A stretch of 48,572 nt of DNA from a virus (IMGVR_UViG_3300037208_000053:1-48572); one strand, 5' to 3'; positions 23,634 through 31,249 are shown, numbered from the stretch's first letter. Made by a program: numbers and translations. The notes: a model not told the origin generated them from the sequence alone.

Positions 23634-23929
23634 ACACCCCCGCCCTTCCCCCGCCCGAACTGCTTCACGTCGAGCGCGACAACTCAGAAGTCTATATCAC
23701 CGTAAGCGAAGGACTGGAACGGCTCTGCACCATGAGCCGGCCTAGAGAAGCGCAACGGATTGCGGATGCGCGGATGATTGTCCGGGCGTGCAACCAGCGC
23801 ACGGCGATGGTCGAGGCGTTGCGCGGTTTAGTCGCAATCGTTGGGAAATGCGAAATCACCGGAAGGCTGATCGAGCATGAAAACGATGTGTACGCCGCAG
23901 CGCGCCAATTGCTGGAGGAGTCCCAATGA
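23630..23929 (+). CDS. Hypothetical early protein
   Basis: 99 residues, ATGA-coupled on both sides. Mostly helical (PREAQRIADARMIVRACNQR), ending in ENDVYAAARQLLEESQ. Small helical proteins with an ARMI..ACN motif are frequent in phage early regions. Unknown role. Confidence 0.55.
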   Translation: MNTPALPPPELLHVERDNSEVYITVSEGLERLCTMSRPREAQRIADARMIVRACNQRTAMVEALRGLVAIVGKCEITGRLIEHENDVYAAARQLLEESQ

Positions 23930-24114
23930 CTGCGATGAAACGACTTTGGTTTTGGTTGACCACCAGCATTGATTGCTCGTGGTGCAAGCACAGGGTGCGT
24001 CAAGCGTGGATACCCTTGCCGGGCCGTCGCCTGACAGACTCAATACGACTGCCCCGTGTATCGCACACGATCTGCGCGAAGTGCAGTTCAGCTATTTTGA
24101 GCAAGTATGATTAA
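23926..24114 (+). CDS. Cys-rich zinc-binding peptide
   Basis: 62 residues. CSWCKHRVRQAW and CAKCSSAILS provide two CxxC pairs. Basic. Unknown function, one of about eight small zinc proteins in the plus-strand genes. Confidence 0.5.
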   Translation: MTAMKRLWFWLTTSIDCSWCKHRVRQAWIPLPGRRLTDSIRLPRVSHTICAKCSSAILSKYD

Positions 24115-24135
24115 CACCAACCAAGAAAGACACCA

Positions 24136-24531
24136 ATGAAGAACGCAAAACTACTAGCCATATCCAACGAAGCCGCGCGAAACCTGTGCGCTCTCGTTAA
24201 AGAGAACGAAGAAAAGCTCCTCGAAGCGTGGGATTCTTGCGCGGAAGAGGCGCAGGCCAACGAGACCGCGCCGAAATTCAAGCTCGCTCTGTCCATCACG
24301 CTGGACCTCGACGGCGACAAGATGACCACCGACCTGTCCTGGGGCGTGCGATACAAGGCCACGGCGGAATGCGCCATCCCTGACCCGGACCAAGGCAAGT
24401 TGCCGTTCAAAGGAGTGGACACCATCACCATTTCAACGCCGGGCACGGACCCGGTGACAGTGACCGCGAAGCAGTTTCACGACTTCGCAAACGGAAAGAT
24501 CAAAACGGCGAAGACGGAGGGTGACAAGTGA
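24136..24531 (+). CDS. Conserved hypothetical phage protein
   Basis: 131 residues. A helical start (ALVKENEEKLLEAWDSCAEE) is followed by beta strands (FKLALSITLDLDGDKMTTDL, SWGVRYKATAECAIPDPDQG), like a two-layer fold. The operon continues with a GTGA overlap. I recall the type from other phages but not a function. Confidence 0.6.
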   Translation: MKNAKLLAISNEAARNLCALVKENEEKLLEAWDSCAEEAQANETAPKFKLALSITLDLDGDKMTTDLSWGVRYKATAECAIPDPDQGKLPFKGVDTITISTPGTDPVTVTAKQFHDFANGKIKTAKTEGDK

Positions 24532-24785
24532 TTACGATTGCACCCGGATACCGAACTGGAGAGCGCTGGTTCAAAACCATCGAGGAAGCGCAGCAGAATG
24601 AACTGCTCGCCCTGATGGGGGCAGAAAATTCTCCCACCGAATCCGACACAAATTCAGCAGCTTGGATCGTCGCTCACACTGACGAGGTTGTGGCCATACT
24701 CACCTGCCAACCGAAGTCCAAGAAACCGCGCAGCGACAAGGGCAAGAAAAGGTCGCCGAAGACGCCGGCCACGGAGGCCGCGTGA
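24528..24785 (+). CDS. Hypothetical early protein
   Basis: 85 residues from GTG 24528. A short folded part (AWIVAHTDEVVAILTCQPKS) is followed by a Lys/Arg-rich tail (KKPRSDKGKKRSPKTPATEA) that may contact nucleic acid. Unrecognised. Confidence 0.5.
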   Translation: MITIAPGYRTGERWFKTIEEAQQNELLALMGAENSPTESDTNSAAWIVAHTDEVVAILTCQPKSKKPRSDKGKKRSPKTPATEAA

Positions 24786-24952
24786 AGACTCGAAGCTGGA
24801 TTGTGACTCTGGAGTGCGTCGTCACGAAAGAGATCATTACCCACGAATGCACTCACGCGAAGGCTCACGATGAGCCGTTCGAGGTAGCCGATTATGAGAA
24901 TGAAACCGATCAGCGAGAATGGAAAGTGATTTCGGTCGAACCCAACGAATGA
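24782..24952 (+). CDS. Small hypothetical protein
   Basis: 56 residues from GTG 24782, fitting exactly between two stop-start overlaps (GTGA at the start, ATGA at the end). KTRSWIVTLECVVTKEIITH then HECTHAKAHDEPFEVADYEN. The His/Cys content could bind a metal. Translation is well supported by the overlaps. Confidence 0.55.
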   Translation: MKTRSWIVTLECVVTKEIITHECTHAKAHDEPFEVADYENETDQREWKVISVEPNE

Positions 24953-25251
24953 AAACATCACATCAACGAAAAACCAGCCCGGACGCGCCGCACTACGAAG
25001 CGTCCGGCGTCGTGGCACGAACCTCGCAGGGACAGCACGCGGCGCTGCCCGACGACGACGCCAACCCCTACCGCCTGACCGTGTTCACCAACACCCCAAG
25101 CGAGTCCCTGAACCCCGATCCCGAGGTTTGGACGCTGAGCGATATGCTGGTGCTGCGCTTTTATCCTGGGATGAACGAACTGCTGAACCGGAAGCTCTAC
25201 GCGATTCGCTTCTGGCGACCGGAGTCGCCGAAGCATCTGGAACTGTTATGA
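24949..25251 (+). CDS. Hypothetical early protein
   Basis: 100 residues from ATG 24949 (ATGA overlap). A disordered N-terminus, then YRLTVFTNTPSESLNPDPEV and RKLYAIRFWRPESPKHLELL. No family recognised. Confidence 0.5.
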   Translation: MKTSHQRKTSPDAPHYEASGVVARTSQGQHAALPDDDANPYRLTVFTNTPSESLNPDPEVWTLSDMLVLRFYPGMNELLNRKLYAIRFWRPESPKHLELL

Positions 25252-25421
25252 CCCCCGCCGAACTTGCCGACTTCACCGCCCGGGCTGAGCGTCTGGATCG
25301 CATCCTCCGCGCCCTGCGTGCGTTCAAGGACTGCCGCTACGAACTCGATGTCGCCGCCGCTGAGCGGGATTTGCAGGCGGCGCTGGCCGGCGATCCGAAT
25401 GCCGAGCGCCTTCCTGACTGA
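25248..25421 (+). CDS. Small helical protein
   Basis: 57 residues, ATGA-coupled; all helix (MTPAELADFTARAERLDRIL). The last gene before a non-coding interval with a terminator, so it may end the first early transcript. Confidence 0.5.
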   Translation: MTPAELADFTARAERLDRILRALRAFKDCRYELDVAAAERDLQAALAGDPNAERLPD

Positions 25422-25495
25422 CGCGCGGAGGACGGAGGATAAATTGTGAAAATAGTGCTTGCTAATTCGGCCTAAGTGTGCTTTTTTGTATGCGA

Positions 25496-25567
25496 AATGA
25501 ATGTCCAATTCAGTTCCTTAGAGATTTCCGCAGTAATGCGGGAAGGAACGCTGGACACGTTCATTTC
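25496..25567 (+). ncRNA. Nested hairpin, candidate small RNA
   Basis: AAATGAATGTCCA (25496-25508) pairs with TGGACACGTTCATTT (25553-25567) around a two-base bulge. Inside, GTTCCTT pairs with AAGGAAC and CCGCA-GTAA-TGCGG closes the tip. A terminator follows directly, so a transcript of about 110 nt is possible. No protein frame explains it. Confidence 0.5.
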
Positions 25568-25569
25568 AC

Positions 25570-25604
25570 CTCGTCGCTCGAAAGGGCGACGGGGTTTTTG
25601 TTTT
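25570..25604 (+). terminator. Rho-independent terminator
   Basis: CCTCGTCGC (25570-25578) pairs with GCGACGGGG (25587-25595) over a TCGAAAGG loop, followed by TTTTTGTTTT. It would end the first early transcript or the candidate small RNA. Confidence 0.85.
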
Positions 25605-25955
25605 CCCCACTGGTCGGGTTCCATAGGCCAGCTTTTCATAGATCGCCCGTCCTCGACGCACAACGCGAGGCCGGGCTTTCCACTGCCACAGCGGCAGGAC
25701 ATACCGTAGCTGAAACCTGCGGGGCCTGCCTTATGGGCAGTGCTCCGGTTAGCGGTGCGCGAGGACACAAGACTCCCCGCCGAGCGAGAGAGAAAAGTTC
25801 TGTCTCGATTTGGGATAGACCTTTTCCCTTTCTTACTTGCTTTACAGGGTGCTGCGGATCGGGTAGGGCCGTGCCGCATACTGACCTTTCCTTGGGGGGT
25901 TCCTTTCTTTTCCGTTCCTTCTTTCCGTTTTACGATATCCGTTCCAACTGAGTTT

Positions 25956-26210
25956 ATGACAACACAACTGAACCTTTTAGATCATCAATGGTGCAATCGA
26001 AACGCTCTCTTTGTCATCACTGCTATGGCAGGCATTGAGTTTACAGCCGACGACCTGCATCCAATTCTTGAGCCGCCAGACAATCCAAACCTTTTTGGCG
26101 TTCTCATGGCCAAGCTTCGATGCGAGGGAAAGATTCAACCCATAGGCTATCGGGCCAGCACTCGGCCAGAACGCAACGGCGGAGTTGTCCGCGTCTGGAG
26201 GTGCGCTTGA
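25956..26210 (+). CDS. Small winged-helix-like phage protein
   Basis: 84 residues from ATG 25956. ALFVITAMAGIEFTADDLHP then FGVLMAKLRCEGKIQPIGYR and a strand VVRVWRC: helix-helix-helix-wing order like small phage replication accessory proteins. First gene after the non-coding interval; the next gene overlaps it. Confidence 0.6.
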   Translation: MTTQLNLLDHQWCNRNALFVITAMAGIEFTADDLHPILEPPDNPNLFGVLMAKLRCEGKIQPIGYRASTRPERNGGVVRVWRCA

Positions 26211-26410
26211 CAGCTTTCGAATATCAGACCGAGCGGCGCCATATTTACGAAACTCGGCTGGGGATGTTCGGGCTTGGTCCTAATGACAATCCCACCGCTG
26301 ACCAGCACAATATGGCGGTTGCTGAAGCTGATGGACACATTGCGGCTCTAAAGCAGCAGGAACGGCTAGATTCCATTGCCGACCTGAGAAAGTTGAAGGA
26401 GTCGCTATGA
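26207..26410 (+). CDS. Small helical protein
   Basis: 67 residues if started at TTG 26207, chosen because it overlaps the previous stop (TTGA); the frame is open further upstream. Helical (AEADGHIAALKQQERLDSIA). Start uncertain; function unknown. Confidence 0.45.
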   Translation: MTAFEYQTERRHIYETRLGMFGLGPNDNPTADQHNMAVAEADGHIAALKQQERLDSIADLRKLKESL

Positions 26411-26796
26411 CCGCAATCGAATCCTGCCACCAGTGCTATTGCCAGATGACGCATATGGAAATCAGGCTTCCGATATGGGAGCGGGCCTTCTCAGATTTCC
26501 TTGAACACGGTTTCACGGTTGAAGATTTGCAAATGGTGCTTGGTTACTTGATGCGTGAGAACCGGAGAATGAACGGCGCGAAGTTCAGCCTTCGATTAAA
26601 CACGCTGTTGGATTTTGAGTATCGACGTTTCGACAGCTTTTTGAGCGAGGCGAAGGCAATCCAGCGCAACAAACGAGTGACCAAGCCGGCGGATAAGGCT
26701 TTGGATGAATGGCGCGGATTGCCCACCAAGACCGGCACAGACAACACAGCGAGGACCGCTGGCGACGTGCTCCGGTCGGCGGTTAAGGATTTATGA
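26407..26796 (+). CDS. Hypothetical early protein
   Basis: 129 residues. ERAFSDFLEHGFTVEDLQMV and LGYLMRENRRMNGAKFSLRL followed by a helical segment: a compact helical domain with a disordered C-terminus. Position before recombination genes suggests DNA metabolism, but no motif proves it. Confidence 0.55.
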   Translation: MTAIESCHQCYCQMTHMEIRLPIWERAFSDFLEHGFTVEDLQMVLGYLMRENRRMNGAKFSLRLNTLLDFEYRRFDSFLSEAKAIQRNKRVTKPADKALDEWRGLPTKTGTDNTARTAGDVLRSAVKDL

Positions 26797-27101
26797 ATCC
26801 GTATTACGACGACGAAAGCAGGTTTTATTCCAGAGTAGTGATTAAGCAAAACATAAATCCACTTTTACATATTGCAATCCTTCGGGCATCGAATAAGGTG
26901 TTGGCAGTGAAACTTAAATTGACTAAAACTCAGCGCGAGATATTCCGCAAGATTGGCAGGGCGGGCGGGCTCGCGGGCGACCGAAGGAAAAAGCAGCTCA
27001 GCGCGTTCGCACGCTGGGCCAGGGTCAAAGTCGAGCGCGATGCTCGCGCGTATGAACGCGAACGGCGCCGAGTCGAGCGCGACATTGCCAAGGTCAAATG
27101 A
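26793..27101 (+). CDS. Basic hypothetical protein
   Basis: 102 residues. KLKLTKTQREIFRKIGRAGG then LAGDRRKKQLSAFARWARVK, ending in a charged helix (AYERERRRVERDIAKVK). The GRAGG.AG...KK..L segment is seen in small phage proteins of unknown role. It may bind DNA. Confidence 0.5.
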   Translation: MNPYYDDESRFYSRVVIKQNINPLLHIAILRASNKVLAVKLKLTKTQREIFRKIGRAGGLAGDRRKKQLSAFARWARVKVERDARAYERERRRVERDIAKVK

Positions 27102-27120
27102 CCAGCCTCGCTTTGAGCCT

Positions 27121-27675
27121 ATGAAACCTCCCACACTAAAACAGATACTCGACTCCAATCCATGCTATGGCGGAGCGGCATTCCTAAAGAAGTCCAAGAC
27201 CGTTTTGAGAGCCTGGAAAACGTGCAAACGAGCGGACTGGTTATGCTGGGGATTATCAAAGTTCCACCTTTGGACCGACGCACAAGCTCGAACCTTTGCC
27301 TGCGACTGTGCAGGACACACGCTACATTTTTTTGAAGAAAAACATCCTAACGACAACCGGCCTCGATTGGCGATTGAAGCAAGCCGCAGAACAATTACAG
27401 ATCAATCCCCCGACGCTTTAGCTGCCAGGGACGCTGCCAGGGGCGCTGCCTGGGCCGCTGCCTGGGACGCTGCCAGGGACGCTGCCTGGGGCGTTGCCAG
27501 GGACGCTGCCTGGGACGCTGCCTGGGCCGCTGCCTGGGCCGCTGCCAGGGACGCTGCCAGGGGCGCTGCCTGGGCCGCTGCCAGGGACGCTGCCTGGGCC
27601 GCTGCCTGGGCCGCTGAAACTGAGTGGCAGACGAATCGCTTGCGCGAGATCGTCAACCCGTTCAAAAAGCCGTGA
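27121..27675 (+). CDS. Ala-rich tetrapeptide repeat protein (immunity-protein-like)
   Basis: 184 residues. The N-terminal half has ARTFACDCAGHTLHFFEEKH, then PNDNRPRLAIEASRR, resembling a widespread group of Ala-rich proteins annotated as putative immunity proteins (A.dCA...f....P.D.RPR.AIEa.R). The second half is sixteen 12-base units encoding AARD/AAWA-type tetrapeptides, then ETEWQTNRLREIVNPF. Real function unknown. Repeat number is likely to vary among related phages. Confidence 0.65.
   Translation: MKPPTLKQILDSNPCYGGAAFLKKSKTVLRAWKTCKRADWLCWGLSKFHLWTDAQARTFACDCAGHTLHFFEEKHPNDNRPRLAIEASRRTITDQSPDALAARDAARGAAWAAAWDAARDAAWGVARDAAWDAAWAAAWAAARDAARGAAWAAARDAAWAAAWAAETEWQTNRLREIVNPFKKP
27421..27612 (+). 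repeat. Sixteen tandem 12-bp repeats
   Basis: Units follow GCTGCCWGGGNC with few changes (one begins GTTGCC) and encode A-A-[RW]-[ADG]. The period is a multiple of three, so changes in copy number keep the frame. Composition makes all other frames open too, which explains false frames on both strands. Confidence 0.9.
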
Positions 27676-27692
27676 ATCTGGAACAACAATCT

Positions 27693-27753
27693 GGCCGGCG
27701 GCGCGAGACGCCAATACTCGCGGGGACTTCCAACCCTACCGACAGCCGCCGGC
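27693..27753 (+). promoter_or_regulatory. 10-bp perfect inverted repeat between genes
   Basis: GGCCGGCGGC (27693-27702) and GCCGCCGGCC (27744-27753) enclose a 41-base loop, followed by CCTTTT. It lies between the repeat protein and the next gene. A weak terminator or RNA-processing site is possible. Confidence 0.5.
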
Positions 27754-27780
27754 CCCTTTTAACCAAAACCAAAACACCAA

Positions 27781-28026
27781 ATGAAAATAAACGACATCCA
27801 ATTGACTCCTGAGGAAATGCGGCAAGCCGTTTCTGAATGGTTGGCCCGGCGCGGGCTGGCCGTCACTGTGCGCAGCATGGACTCAGAAGGCTACCCGATA
27901 CACGCCTACAAAGTCGAATGCTCCACCGACCTGGAGCCCGACCAGCTTAAGCCCATGCCTGAGATTCTGCCCATCACAACCCAATTGGCGCCCGCGCCCC
28001 AGCCCGCCGAGAAAGCCGCGACATGA
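27781..28026 (+). CDS. Hypothetical protein before ERF
   Basis: 81 residues; KINDIQLTPEEMRQAVSEWL and ARRGLAVTVRSMDSEGYPIH, then a Pro-rich tail. Overlaps the ERF gene by ATGA, so possibly a partner in recombination. Unrecognised. Confidence 0.55.
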   Translation: MKINDIQLTPEEMRQAVSEWLARRGLAVTVRSMDSEGYPIHAYKVECSTDLEPDQLKPMPEILPITTQLAPAPQPAEKAAT

Positions 28027-28754
28027 CCGACCCCAACCTTTCAGTTATCAAGAGCGAGGGCGGCGCGGTGGCGCCTGCGCAAATCCTCACCGTCGAGCAG
28101 GTATTCCGGGCTGTGATCGAGCAGGACATAAACCCGGAAAAGGTGGCTGTAATGAAAGAGCTTTTAGCCATGTCGGCTGAGCGCGAGTTCAATACCGCCT
28201 TCGTCAAGCTGCAATCGGAACTGCCTGTCATTGTAGCCATGACCGTTATCCCGAACCGGGGCAAGTACGCCCGATTTGAGGACGTGATGGACAAGATTTC
28301 AAAGCATCTCGCGGCCAATGGATTCTCGGTGTCATTCTCACAGGACTTCAAAGAGAACCGAACTGTCGAGACCTGCACGTTGCGACACGCCGGAGGGCAC
28401 AGCCAAAGCAATTCATTCGCCGTGCGCACGACCGGCGGCAGGTCTGATAGTGACGCCCAGGCCGATTGCAAGGCCAGCACGACCGCCAAGCGCAACGCGC
28501 TGCTGAACTGCCTCAATATCGTGGTTCGCCAGGACTGCCTCACCAGCGAGCAGGATGCCGGGATGGAAGGCGACCCCGACAAGCTGATAACCAAAGAGCA
28601 GGCATTCGAGCTTGAGCGCCGATGCGGCGAGGTCAACGCGAACGTGCCGGCGTTCCTTGAGTTTGCCAAGGCCAAGACGTTTTCAGGCATCCAGGCCGAC
28701 CGCTACGCCGAACTGGACACCATGCTTCGGCGCAAGGAGAAGTCCAGCAAGTGA
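28023..28754 (+). CDS. ERF-family single-strand annealing protein
   Basis: 243 residues. The ERF signature is clear: AEREFNTAFVKLQSELPVIV, NRGKYARFEDVMDKISKHLA, ANGFSVSFSQDFKENR, then SDSDAQADCKASTTAKRNAL and LLNCLNIV. ERF proteins (P22 type) bind single strands and anneal complementary sequences in phage recombination. It is coupled to the exonuclease gene (GTGA) as a two-component recombination module, immediately upstream of the cassette array. Confidence 0.9.
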   Translation: MTDPNLSVIKSEGGAVAPAQILTVEQVFRAVIEQDINPEKVAVMKELLAMSAEREFNTAFVKLQSELPVIVAMTVIPNRGKYARFEDVMDKISKHLAANGFSVSFSQDFKENRTVETCTLRHAGGHSQSNSFAVRTTGGRSDSDAQADCKASTTAKRNALLNCLNIVVRQDCLTSEQDAGMEGDPDKLITKEQAFELERRCGEVNANVPAFLEFAKAKTFSGIQADRYAELDTMLRRKEKSSK

Positions 28755-29455
28755 AGATCCACGACCAAATCGAGCAGAACAGCCTTGAGTGGTATATGCT
28801 CCGGGCTGGCAAGGTGACTGCCTCGGAGGCTGACCGGCTGATTACTCCACTGGGCAAGATCAAGACCGGAGACGGCCCGAAGTCGTATCTGATGGAGAAG
28901 CTGGCCGAGAGATGGTTGCAGGCCCCACTGCCCGCCGCGCAAGGCGTGTGGGATTTAGACCAGGGCCACTTGCTGGAGGATTACGCCAAGCCCGCCTTCA
29001 CGCTTGAAACCGGCCTGCCTGTGCGCAACGCAGCCTTCATCACCGGCAGTAATGAGAACGTCGGATGCTCGCCTGACGGCCTTCTGATGGGAGACACTTG
29101 CGGCCTGGAATTGAAATCGCCGCACCTTGAGAAGCATATCCGATACTTGCTGGATGGGGTTGTCCCGCCTGATTACGTCGCGCAGGTCCAAACAAGCATG
29201 TACGTTACCGGATTCTCGCACTGGTATTTTTGCAGCTTTCGACGCGGCCTGCCACTACTGATTCTGAACGTGCCGCGAGATGACAAGTTCCAGAGCGCCT
29301 TGGACGAAGCTGTGCAGGGGTTCCTGGAAGACCTAGATGCCGGCTGGCAGAAGCTCTGCGAGCGCAACGGCGGCCCGCCGCCGAAGCGCAGGGCGTTCGT
29401 ACCCAGCCCCGAGAGCGAGGACAACCCCTACGTCGAAGTCGGAATTACCCCATAG
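28751..29455 (+). CDS. YqaJ-type (lambda exonuclease-like) recombinase
   Basis: 234 residues from GTG 28751. Family landmarks: LEWYMLRAGKVTASEADRLI, GHLLEDYAKPAFTLETGLPV, NVGCSPDGLLMGDTCGLELK (catalytic D...E.K) and VAQVQTSMYVTGFSHWYFCS. It degrades 5' ends to expose strands for the ERF annealase. Confidence 0.9.
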   Translation: MKIHDQIEQNSLEWYMLRAGKVTASEADRLITPLGKIKTGDGPKSYLMEKLAERWLQAPLPAAQGVWDLDQGHLLEDYAKPAFTLETGLPVRNAAFITGSNENVGCSPDGLLMGDTCGLELKSPHLEKHIRYLLDGVVPPDYVAQVQTSMYVTGFSHWYFCSFRRGLPLLILNVPRDDKFQSALDEAVQGFLEDLDAGWQKLCERNGGPPPKRRAFVPSPESEDNPYVEVGITP

Positions 29456-29458
29456 CCT

Positions 29459-29728
29459 ATGACCATCCAGCATTTGCGACTCGTTCGGATGGTTCGGACC
29501 TTTGAGATTGACCATCCGCCGCAGGGATACCCGCCGATACGGATGCGCGCCGTGAGCGTCCTGGCCGACGCCGTGGAATCCCTAACAGCGCGACTGGAAG
29601 AGTGCCGCAAGGTCCGAAATGCACTCATAGATCAACTTGCGGGTCGGCCCGGCGGCGTTGAAAGCGCAGACCGCCAGCGCCGGACCGGCCCTAACAGCGA
29701 AGTGAGCAGCGGCGCGAAGAATCTATGA
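29459..29728 (+). CDS. Hypothetical protein ending in the first cassette site
   Basis: 89 residues. A helical middle (VESLTARLEECRKVRNALID), then a linker and the tail PNSEVSSGAKNL encoded by the left arm of element A. It is the first of twelve genes with this kind of tail. Its stop overlaps the methyltransferase start. Confidence 0.5.
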   Translation: MTIQHLRLVRMVRTFEIDHPPQGYPPIRMRAVSVLADAVESLTARLEECRKVRNALIDQLAGRPGGVESADRQRRTGPNSEVSSGAKNL

Positions 29729-29795
29729 CTACCAGCACATCCCAAACCATCGACAGACCGGCGAGCCCGCCGTCTGCTGGAGCGCCTGGTTCTGC
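29689..29795 (-). repeat. attC-like element A
   Basis: Left box CCCTAAC (29689-29695); left arm AGCAGCGGCG; right arm CGCCGTCTGCT (29768-29778), whose complement AGCAGACGGCG adds one unpaired A; right box GTTCTGC (weak). The loop holds overlapping stop and start codons. The left arm and part of the loop resemble elements G and J. The outer pairing is the weakest of the well-preserved elements. Confidence 0.65.
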
Positions 29796-30447
29796 GTCTG
29801 GTAAAACGGTGCTGAGCCTGTTCGACTACTCCGGGAACTGGTCGCTGCCTTACGAGGAAGCCGGCGCGAACGTGGTGCGGATAGACCTCAAGCACGGAAT
29901 AGACGTAATGGACCTCAGCGCAACATGGCTGATGGAAAACGTGATGGACAACTTCGGGACCGTGGATGCAATCCTCGCCGCGCCACCATGCACAGACTTT
30001 GCGGCGAGTGGGGCGCAATACTGGAAGGCCAAAGACGCGGACGGGCGAACTGACAAAAGCCTGGAACTCGTATTGCAGGTGCTCCGCTGCGTGGACTTCT
30101 GCAAGCCCGACTGGTGGGCGCTCGAAAACCCGGTGGGTCGGCTGCACAAACTCCTGCCCGAACTCGGCAAGCCCTGGTATTTTCAGCCGTGTGACTTCGG
30201 CGATCCCTATACCAAGAAAACCGCACTCTACGGACAATTCACGCGCCCGCTGCCGCTGTGGGTAGGAGACCGAAGCGTGAAGCCCGTCCGGGCTTGCAGC
30301 CAAGGTAGCTGGCTACAGAAGCTCGGCGGGAAATCTGAGAAAACCAAAACCCTGCGATCTGCTACGCCAAAGGGGTTTGCAAACGCATTCTTTGCGGCGA
30401 ACTGCTGGCGAGACGTGAAGACGCAGAACGAGAAAGGTCAGCGATGA
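29725..30447 (+). CDS. C5-cytosine DNA methyltransferase-like protein
   Basis: 240 residues. The first 26 come from the cassette site loop and right arm. The enzyme starts at KTVLSLFDYSGNWSLPYEEA (motif I), then VDAILAAPPCTDFAASGAQY (motif IV, catalytic Cys), DWWALENPVGRLHKLLPELG (ENP, motif VI) and TLRSATPKGFANAFFAANCW (motif X). Such solitary phage enzymes protect DNA from host restriction. It is shorter than typical C5 methyltransferases, so the target-recognition region is reduced. It ends QNEKGQR in element B. Confidence 0.8.
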   Translation: MTTSTSQTIDRPASPPSAGAPGSASGKTVLSLFDYSGNWSLPYEEAGANVVRIDLKHGIDVMDLSATWLMENVMDNFGTVDAILAAPPCTDFAASGAQYWKAKDADGRTDKSLELVLQVLRCVDFCKPDWWALENPVGRLHKLLPELGKPWYFQPCDFGDPYTKKTALYGQFTRPLPLWVGDRSVKPVRACSQGSWLQKLGGKSEKTKTLRSATPKGFANAFFAANCWRDVKTQNEKGQR

Positions 30448-30515
30448 GCACCACTCCCAAGCATCCTGTTGCCCCTGACGGTACGGCGCTCATTCGCTGC
30501 ACCGGCTGGTTGGGC
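30423..30515 (-). repeat. attC-like element B
   Basis: Left box GCAGAAC (30423-30429). The left arm GGTCAGCGATGAGC is matched by the complement of the right arm, GGTGCAGCGAATGAGC, with an extra G and an extra A in the right arm only. Right box GTTGGGC (30509-30515). The next gene's ATG lies inside the left arm. Sequence differs strongly from the other elements although the structure is the same. Confidence 0.75.
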
Positions 30516-30785
30516 CGGGCCGTCGAACTGCTGAAAGTGGCCAAATGTCCATGCTGTGACGGAAGCGGAGCAATTGCCGCGCAAATACGATCTCGCCAAG
30601 TGGTGACGCGAGAAATGGCATTGGACGCGGGCGAACCGTCAATGGAAGGCTCGCTCTACTCGGATGACGAATGGGAACAACAGCAATGCCAATGGTGCGA
30701 CGAGAAGAATAGGTTGATCTCCGAAATCGCATCTCAGCCCAACGCAGAAGTGAGCCACGGCGGGGGAGACAAGCGTGGAACGTAA
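30444..30785 (+). CDS. DnaJ-type zinc-finger cassette protein
   Basis: 113 residues. The N-terminal 25 residues (ALIRCTGWLGRAV region) are encoded by the right arm and box of element B. CPCCDGSGAIAAQ and CQWCDEKNRLI give a zinc pair, with an acidic stretch between (EGSLYSDDEWEQQQ). The tail PNAEVSHGGGDKRGT comes from element C. Function unknown. Confidence 0.55.
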   Translation: MSTTPKHPVAPDGTALIRCTGWLGRAVELLKVAKCPCCDGSGAIAAQIRSRQVVTREMALDAGEPSMEGSLYSDDEWEQQQCQWCDEKNRLISEIASQPNAEVSHGGGDKRGT

Positions 30786-30858
30786 AATGAGCGACCAAAT
30801 TACAGCAACGATGGAGCGCACGGCAATCCCGCCGTTGTGCTCCACTGATTTGTTAGGC
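30737..30858 (-). repeat. attC-like element C
   Basis: Boxes GCCCAAC (30737-30743) and GTTAGGC (30852-30858) are standard. The left arm GTGAGCCACGGCGGG (from 30750) pairs with CCCGCCGTTGTGCTCCAC (30828-30845). The complement of the right arm is GTGGAGCACAACGGCGGG, so unpaired bases are all on the right arm. One of the best copies. Confidence 0.85.
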
Positions 30859-31101
30859 GACACGGCTATTTTGCAACGGCGTATGCCTCTGTGCATGGTT
30901 GGAACATACCGCGAATGGCATGACTGCAACGCATCCGATATAGATGCCCGAATAAAAACCGAACGTGACATGGTGCTATGGGGCGAGTCTGAAACAAATG
31001 ATCGTGTAAAGTATCGAGTCATACGGAGAAAAGAAACAGTGATATGGTCGCCTAACGCAGAGCTGAGCCACGGCGCGAAAACCAAAATGTATGAGCACTG
31101 A
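30787..31101 (+). CDS. Hypothetical cassette protein
   Basis: 104 residues from ATG 30787, two bases after the previous stop. The N-terminus (PLCSTDLLGDTAI) is arm-encoded. The body, MVGTYREWHDCNASDIDARI and VKYRVIRRKETVIW, looks like a small alpha/beta protein. The tail PNAELSHGAKTKMYEH is from element D. Unrecognised. Confidence 0.5.
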   Translation: MSDQITATMERTAIPPLCSTDLLGDTAILQRRMPLCMVGTYREWHDCNASDIDARIKTERDMVLWGESETNDRVKYRVIRRKETVIWSPNAELSHGAKTKMYEH

Positions 31102-31249
31102 GCCGACCCAATGCGGTCACTGCAAGCAATATTTATGGACAACAACAGATTGATTCGCCGGGTTCTGGAAGCCAGAAGCGATAATATGAAACCCCAAAGA
31201 TCGAAAACCAAAGGCGCGGCGGCTGTTGTCCTCAAGCGACTTGTTCGGT
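31050..31249 (-). repeat. attC-like element D (long loop)
   Basis: Left box GCCTAAC (31050-31056) and right box GTTCGGT (31243-31249). The left arm CTGAG pairs with CTCAAG (extra base on the right arm); the inner arm pairing is weaker. The 200-bp length comes from a long loop that contains a tiny frame (31091-31153) and the next ATG (31186). Confidence 0.6.
31091..31153 (+). CDS. 20-residue frame inside element D
   Basis: MSTEPTQCGHCKQYLWTTTD begins inside the end of the previous gene and has a CxxC pair. It may be a truncated cassette gene or a coupling peptide. Weak evidence. Confidence 0.3.
   Translation: MSTEPTQCGHCKQYLWTTTD

Larger units (their letters stand above)
25422..25955. other. 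534-base structured non-coding interval
   Basis: No convincing coding frame. It holds a long nested hairpin (25496-25567), a terminator (25570-25604) and then about 350 bases with further local pairing, for example CTGCCACAGCGGCAG and TGCGG...CCGCA near 25852-25883. I could not match it to RNase P, 6S, tmRNA or a group I intron. A phage small RNA is the simplest idea. Confidence 0.5.

Noticed and set aside
25600-25955. Match to RNase P RNA or a group I intron
   Set aside because: A short GAGGCCGGGCTTTCC resembles an RNase P segment, but the rest of the required conserved cores was not found.
25740-26210. Long version of the small winged-helix-like protein starting at 25740
   Set aside because: The added N-terminus lies in the structured non-coding interval and has no ribosome site; ATG 25956 begins the conserved-looking part.
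27402-27784. Open frames on both strands over the 12-bp repeats
   Set aside because: A 12-bp unit without stops keeps every frame open; only the frame with a non-repeat domain and proper start is accepted.
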